A stretch of DNA of 64,000 nucleotides, taken from contig NW_006499535.1 of assembly GCF_000471905.2 (NCBI RefSeq), positions 300,197 through 364,196 of the forward strand. The letters are read 5' to 3'. Positions 60,191-64,000 of this stretch are shown here, piece after piece. Positions within the stretch are counted from its first letter, which is position 1. The number at the start of each line of letters is the position of its first letter. The notes under the pieces were generated by a model that saw only the letters and a list, made by a program, of their open reading frames with translations, did not search any database and was not told the origin of the DNA. Both the position numbers and the translations under genes were made by a program. This stretch comes from Amborella trichopoda (Eukaryota > Streptophyta > Magnoliopsida > Amborellales > Amborellaceae).

Positions 60191-62440
60191 CTTGCACCCC
60201 CTTGAACCGTGTCTCGTTCGAGTCACCCTCGACTTACCACGGACCAGGCCTGGTCTCATTGTTATGACTTTACCTTCTCGGGGTTTTTTACCCTTCCATC
60301 TATACTGTGCTTCGAGCGAGTTTCGCCTCGAAGCACGCATCGCTAAGCACGATTTGTGTCGAGCGTTCACTTATTTCATTTCTTGTTTTGTGTCCATTGT
60401 GTGCTTGAATTTATTTTAATTGTGTGCTTCTTTACACACTCCAAGCACACACCGGACCGGGAGTGTTAGGGACACCAGCAAACAAATATTTTGAAAACCC
60501 CCAAAATCAGCGTCAACGACATGAGGGGAACCTAGCTTTGAGAGTCGAGGCGGTTGGGATTCGTGTAACTTTAACTGTGAGCACCCATCCGTAATCCTTT
60601 ACATAAAAGTAACTCCGCATATAGTAGGACCTGGTGAACATCCTATAACAGGAGGCCAGGACCTATGTGGGGACCCATATCTTCCTAGCCGCATTTCAAT
60701 AGTTAGGAACCCACTCTCAAGCCAAGCCTACCTGTAATCAATCTAGGTGAAACGTTTTTATGTGCTTTCTTGCTTATTTCTGATTGGTTAATCTTAGATC
60801 TCAGTCCAGAACCGCTTTTGGTCCCAGCTGAACCCTCTGGGTCCAAGTCTAGGCTTGTACTCAGCCTAGCCCAAGTCCTAAATAGGTTCACACTTAGGTC
60901 CAAACCTACCCCCTCTTGGTCCGAGTCGAAGGCTCGTTCCTAGTTCATCCTTGATTTAGTCCGAATCCACACCCGGTCTGATTATCACAACCCTCTTGAT
61001 CCAAGCCTTGGCTTGCACCCAGCTTAGTCCAGGTTCGAATCAGGCTAACACCCAGGTCCAAACCTAGACCCACTCAGACGCGTACCCATCTAGTTTAGGT
61101 CTTAGTTTAGGTTCTAGCATAGGTCTATGCTTAGAGTTGCCTCTAGAGCTAGACTAGGCTTACCCTAGTTCAGGGTTCAAACCAAAACCCATTAAGTCTA
61201 ACAGGCAGGTTTCATCCAGTCTAGTCTTAGCCTAGATCTTACTTAGGGTTTTTCCCCTAGAGACATAACAAGTCTACCATGAGGCATCAAGTCTAGATCT
61301 TACCAAGCCTAAGAATTATGACCCAGGATCATGGAAGAGCAAAGTACAACCCTATGGTCATAGCTTAGTCTAGATCTAGAGAACTTAGTCAGTCCGAGAG
61401 GCACTGTCACAGTGCTCCCTCACAAATCATCCATAGCACTCGTGTCTGTGAGCTGACTCTTGACCTGCATGGAACCAAACTTAACCGTCCAAGCCGCCTT
61501 CAAGGCTACCCTTTAGAAGTCACGAGCCAACATGTTGGTAAGGTTTGTAACACCTTGAATAGTCAAGGGGTCAGGCCAAGGGCAATCCTCCAAGACATAG
61601 GGGTTAACCTCAAATCCAGTCGGTACAACAAGAATAAGGCCCCGACCCAAATCCTTGAGTCAGCTGATCTCAGTCGTGTGAACTTCAATGGTCAATTAGC
61701 AGCCCAACATTTTAGTCCTGGTAATCAACCAGTTAGTGGGTGAGTGGGTCACATACCACTAGAGAAAGTCTACCCAAGTAACTCATCACCAGTGAAGATC
61801 AGGGTTTTGATCTAACGCGATATAAAGATAATCCTAAAGTGCATGCTTACTTTTAGGACCTCCTCAATAGAGGATACACCATTCAGCGCACTCAATCAAG
61901 AAAAGCCAGATCAGAAGCTCAAGCCATAGGCCAAGTCCAACATTTTGGCTCAAACCAGGATGATCCTAGGGTTGTTAGCTTGCCAATCCAGCCCACTACA
62001 GGCTAGGGTCTAGTTCTAATTATCACTCAAGACCAAGACTACCGAGAGGGCAGACTCCCTCCGACGGTAGTCATGGCATTCCTTCACTCTTCTAGTCCAG
62101 TGCTGGGGCAAGAGAATACCCTAACCCTAGGGATAGATCATCCAACTAAAGTCAAGGGCAAGTAGACGTAGCCACTCGAGGTCAGAAGTCTAGTTGTCAT
62201 GGCCGCTTGAGTCGTCCATCCCAGTTAAGTGGTGATTCTATCTTGTACCCAAGTTGTGCAACCTCCAAGTAATGGGTATATTCTGACCCAATTCGACTCG
62301 GGTGAGTCCACAAGCCAAAAACAGGCACATGAAGTTCAACACATTTCTTAGGCTCAGTCCTTGTAGCAATCCGCTACATGGGCCCAACAACCAGTTTATA
62401 TGAGCCACATATCATAAAGTCAGGTTCAACGGACCATACA
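60190..62440 (+). other. Long Gypsy leader without recognised gene
   Basis: No protein domain recognised. A perfect 9-bp stem TGCTTCGAG/CTCGAAGCA lies at about 60,307-60,335. The stretch 60,780-61,300 is made of degenerate repeats of words such as ccaagtctaggcttg and aggtccaaacctag; two copies of one block lie at about 60,838-60,925 and 61,008-61,075. Confidence 0.45.
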
Positions 62441-63490
62441 ACCGAGCCTGCTCACAGCTGTAACGATGACTCAATTCGCTTGTATGAAACACCTTCAAGA
62501 CTCTTTAGAGAAAATGAGAATATGAGATTTCTCAACGCCTAAAGCTTATGTACAAGAAATTCTAAGAAACCTAGAAGATCTATTAGTGGGGTTTGTGATG
62601 CCATAGTTCAGAAATATAATTTCAGGGATAGAGGATCTTGAGGCATACATCAACGACTACTTATTGATGGTCCACACACTGCGAGACTGACCCAACCAAC
62701 TTAAGGTCATGTTCTCACATAACTTAAAAGAAGAGCCTTTATGTGGCACCAAATGTTCATGAAGGAGGACCCTCAAGCAACTTCTAATGAAATGCTCAGG
62801 CAGTTTTCCTCCCGCTATAGTGGAGGAAGGTCAAGACCCGTCACCCTTGGCGAGTTTCCTTCCCTGTTTATAACCAGATTCAGAGAGGCCACTATGCGGG
62901 TTATTGAAACTCCACTCCCTGAAGCCATGAAGGTAAGCCTGGCATTAGAGAACTTGACTCCATAATATGTCACATTCTTCAGTATGTGGGTAGTCCCTTA
63001 CTCATTTAATGCTATTTTTGAAAGAGTACTGCGGTATGAGTGAGCCAAGGAAGATAAGGTCGTAGCCGAAAAAACCTTCTCAAGAAGGAGAAGTGAACAT
63101 TATCAAGAGAAGCAATCCTTCTGCAAACCATTCACAGGGAAAGACTAAAATTCATTCTACCACATGGATATTGCAGACTTGTATTTGCTCCCATTGATGA
63201 GCCTATGACCGATGTCATGAGGAAGTTTCTTAAGGCAAGGCTCATATAATTACCGATAGAAGCTAAGATTCCTCATTTACATGGAGGCGATACATCTCAA
63301 TGGTGCAATTGGCAACAAAACTATGCCCATAACACTGAGAAATGTTGAGCTTTCAGACATAAAGTTCAAAAACTCATTGATAATGACAAGATAAGTGTCA
63401 GAAAGAAAGAGGCTGATGACATCGAAAAACCAGAAACTCTAGATGCTTCGACAAACAAATCTGATGTCAACCTGATTAACTCAGGATAAT
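62440..63490 (+). pseudogene. Gypsy gag region, fossil
   Basis: A segment near 62,741 reads MWHQMFMKEDPQATSNEMLR and, further on, FSSRYSGG and FITRFREATMRVIETPLPEA, the pattern of the retrotransposon gag capsid domain (W near the start, F..RF..., then a basic R-rich stretch and LP.A). Downstream, near 63,310-63,400, NWQQNYAHNTEKC and FRHKVQKLI resemble the Cys/His region and following helix of plant Gypsy gag. Gag forms the virus-like particle in active elements. Several breaks. Confidence 0.65.
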
Positions 63491-64000
63491 CATAAGTTGT
63501 GCCCAAACCCGAAGACCATCCACAAAGGACTTGGAGTACAAGAAGAAATCAACTGAGAAGTACAGTAGATGAAGAACAAAACGAGCATAACCTCACCTAG
63601 GAGTTAATGACTAAAGATTAAAGCAACGAGGATGATCTTAGCTCCAAGCCCATAACCGAAGAAAGGGGTATCGCATATGGAATTCCACTCCTATATACAC
63701 TCCCAAAGTGGCACAGGAAATCCCCATCATCGAGAGCCACACTAAGGCATATGAAGGCTTCAATTTGTACTTTCAAGTTAACTCGAGCATAAGCTCAACC
63801 AAGGTTTTGAAGCTATGGATTTCTAAGCCCATGACGACAAGAAAAACTGGGACAATAATTCTTGAGGAGCAAATGAACAAGTGCTAAAAGGAAGCTCTTT
63901 ACGCCAAAACTTTGACAACCCTCCTAAGTGGGATCAATATGATGAGGACGACATGTTAGAAATTGATGTGATCCAGATCAACAAGAAGGGATCATCTTCT
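63491..64000 (+). other. Region after Gypsy gag, to window end
   Basis: Continues the Gypsy relic; protease would be expected here, but no active-site motif was recognised before the window ends. Confidence 0.35.

Larger units (their letters stand above)
58428..64000 (+). mobile_element. Ty3/Gypsy retrotransposon, 5' part, fossil, runs off the window
   Basis: Putative 5' LTR 58,428-59,318 (starts TGTAAACGCC, ends AAACA). The next base is followed by a primer-binding-site motif TTTGGCGACCACCATGGGG. A long leader of about 3 kb comes before a gag-like region at 62,440-63,490. The long leader and the site type fit the Tat/Ogre group, which can carry extra sequence ahead of gag. Many breaks are present in gag. 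The 3' half and the 3' LTR lie outside the window, so LTR limits are not confirmed by a partner. Confidence 0.6.

Noticed and set aside
60116-60419. Opposed frames of 84 and 75 residues
   Set aside because: They overlap across the stem-loop in the Gypsy leader, with no known domain and no support for translation.

Overview
The window looks like nuclear DNA of a flowering plant: AT-rich, intron-bearing and crowded with plant-type transposable elements. It holds a plant-specific SOSEKI (DIX-domain) gene, L1-type LINEs with an RNase H tail, Ty1/Copia and Ty3/Gypsy relics, MULE- and hAT-like MITEs, and an endogenous plant pararetrovirus. The species cannot be named from the sequence. Only one host gene is well supported, a three-exon SOSEKI gene on the minus strand (13,978-15,583). 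Almost everything else is transposon, virus fossil, simple repeat or unassigned AT-rich spacer.

Layout. 1-1,600: unassigned. 1,640-6,815: a nearly full-length, decayed LINE (plus strand) with a poly-A tail. 7,467-8,576: a 1.1-kb foldback element. 10,430-11,222: two MITEs of a family that recurs at 16.9, 19.0, 32.8 and 36.1 kb. 13,040-13,526: a hAT-like MITE. 13,978-15,583: SOSEKI gene with a GA/CT-rich upstream region. 17,340-17,755: the 3' stub of a second LINE. 19,887-29,578: an overlength (about 1.3 genome units) Petuvirus-like pararetrovirus on the minus strand, flanked on both sides by (ATT)n microsatellite. 29,735-38,561: mostly unassigned spacer with MITEs. 38,562-49,172: a truncated Copia copy, a third pararetrovirus fragment, a microsatellite with an assembly gap, and the first part of a complete-length Copia element that runs to 50,820. 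51,700-54,805: a higher-order minisatellite interrupted by a segment with LTR-like direct repeats. 54,806-64,000: Gypsy-like relics on both strands, one with a palindromic MITE in or beside it, ending in a decayed gag region at the window edge.

The main structural insight is that the order pararetrovirus end, (ATT)n tract, about 240 bp of unique-looking DNA, Copia 3' end occurs twice in the same orientation (27,305-42,550 and 42,551-49,172). The two series join at a 6-bp microhomology (TGTTAT). A single tandem segmental duplication, followed by loss of about 8.8 kb from the second copy (or gain in the first), explains the third virus fragment, the second Copia and their shared flanks. No new multi-gene system was found. 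The items most worth following up are this duplication, the virus integration into a trinucleotide microsatellite, the hairpin-forming elements and the higher-order minisatellite.
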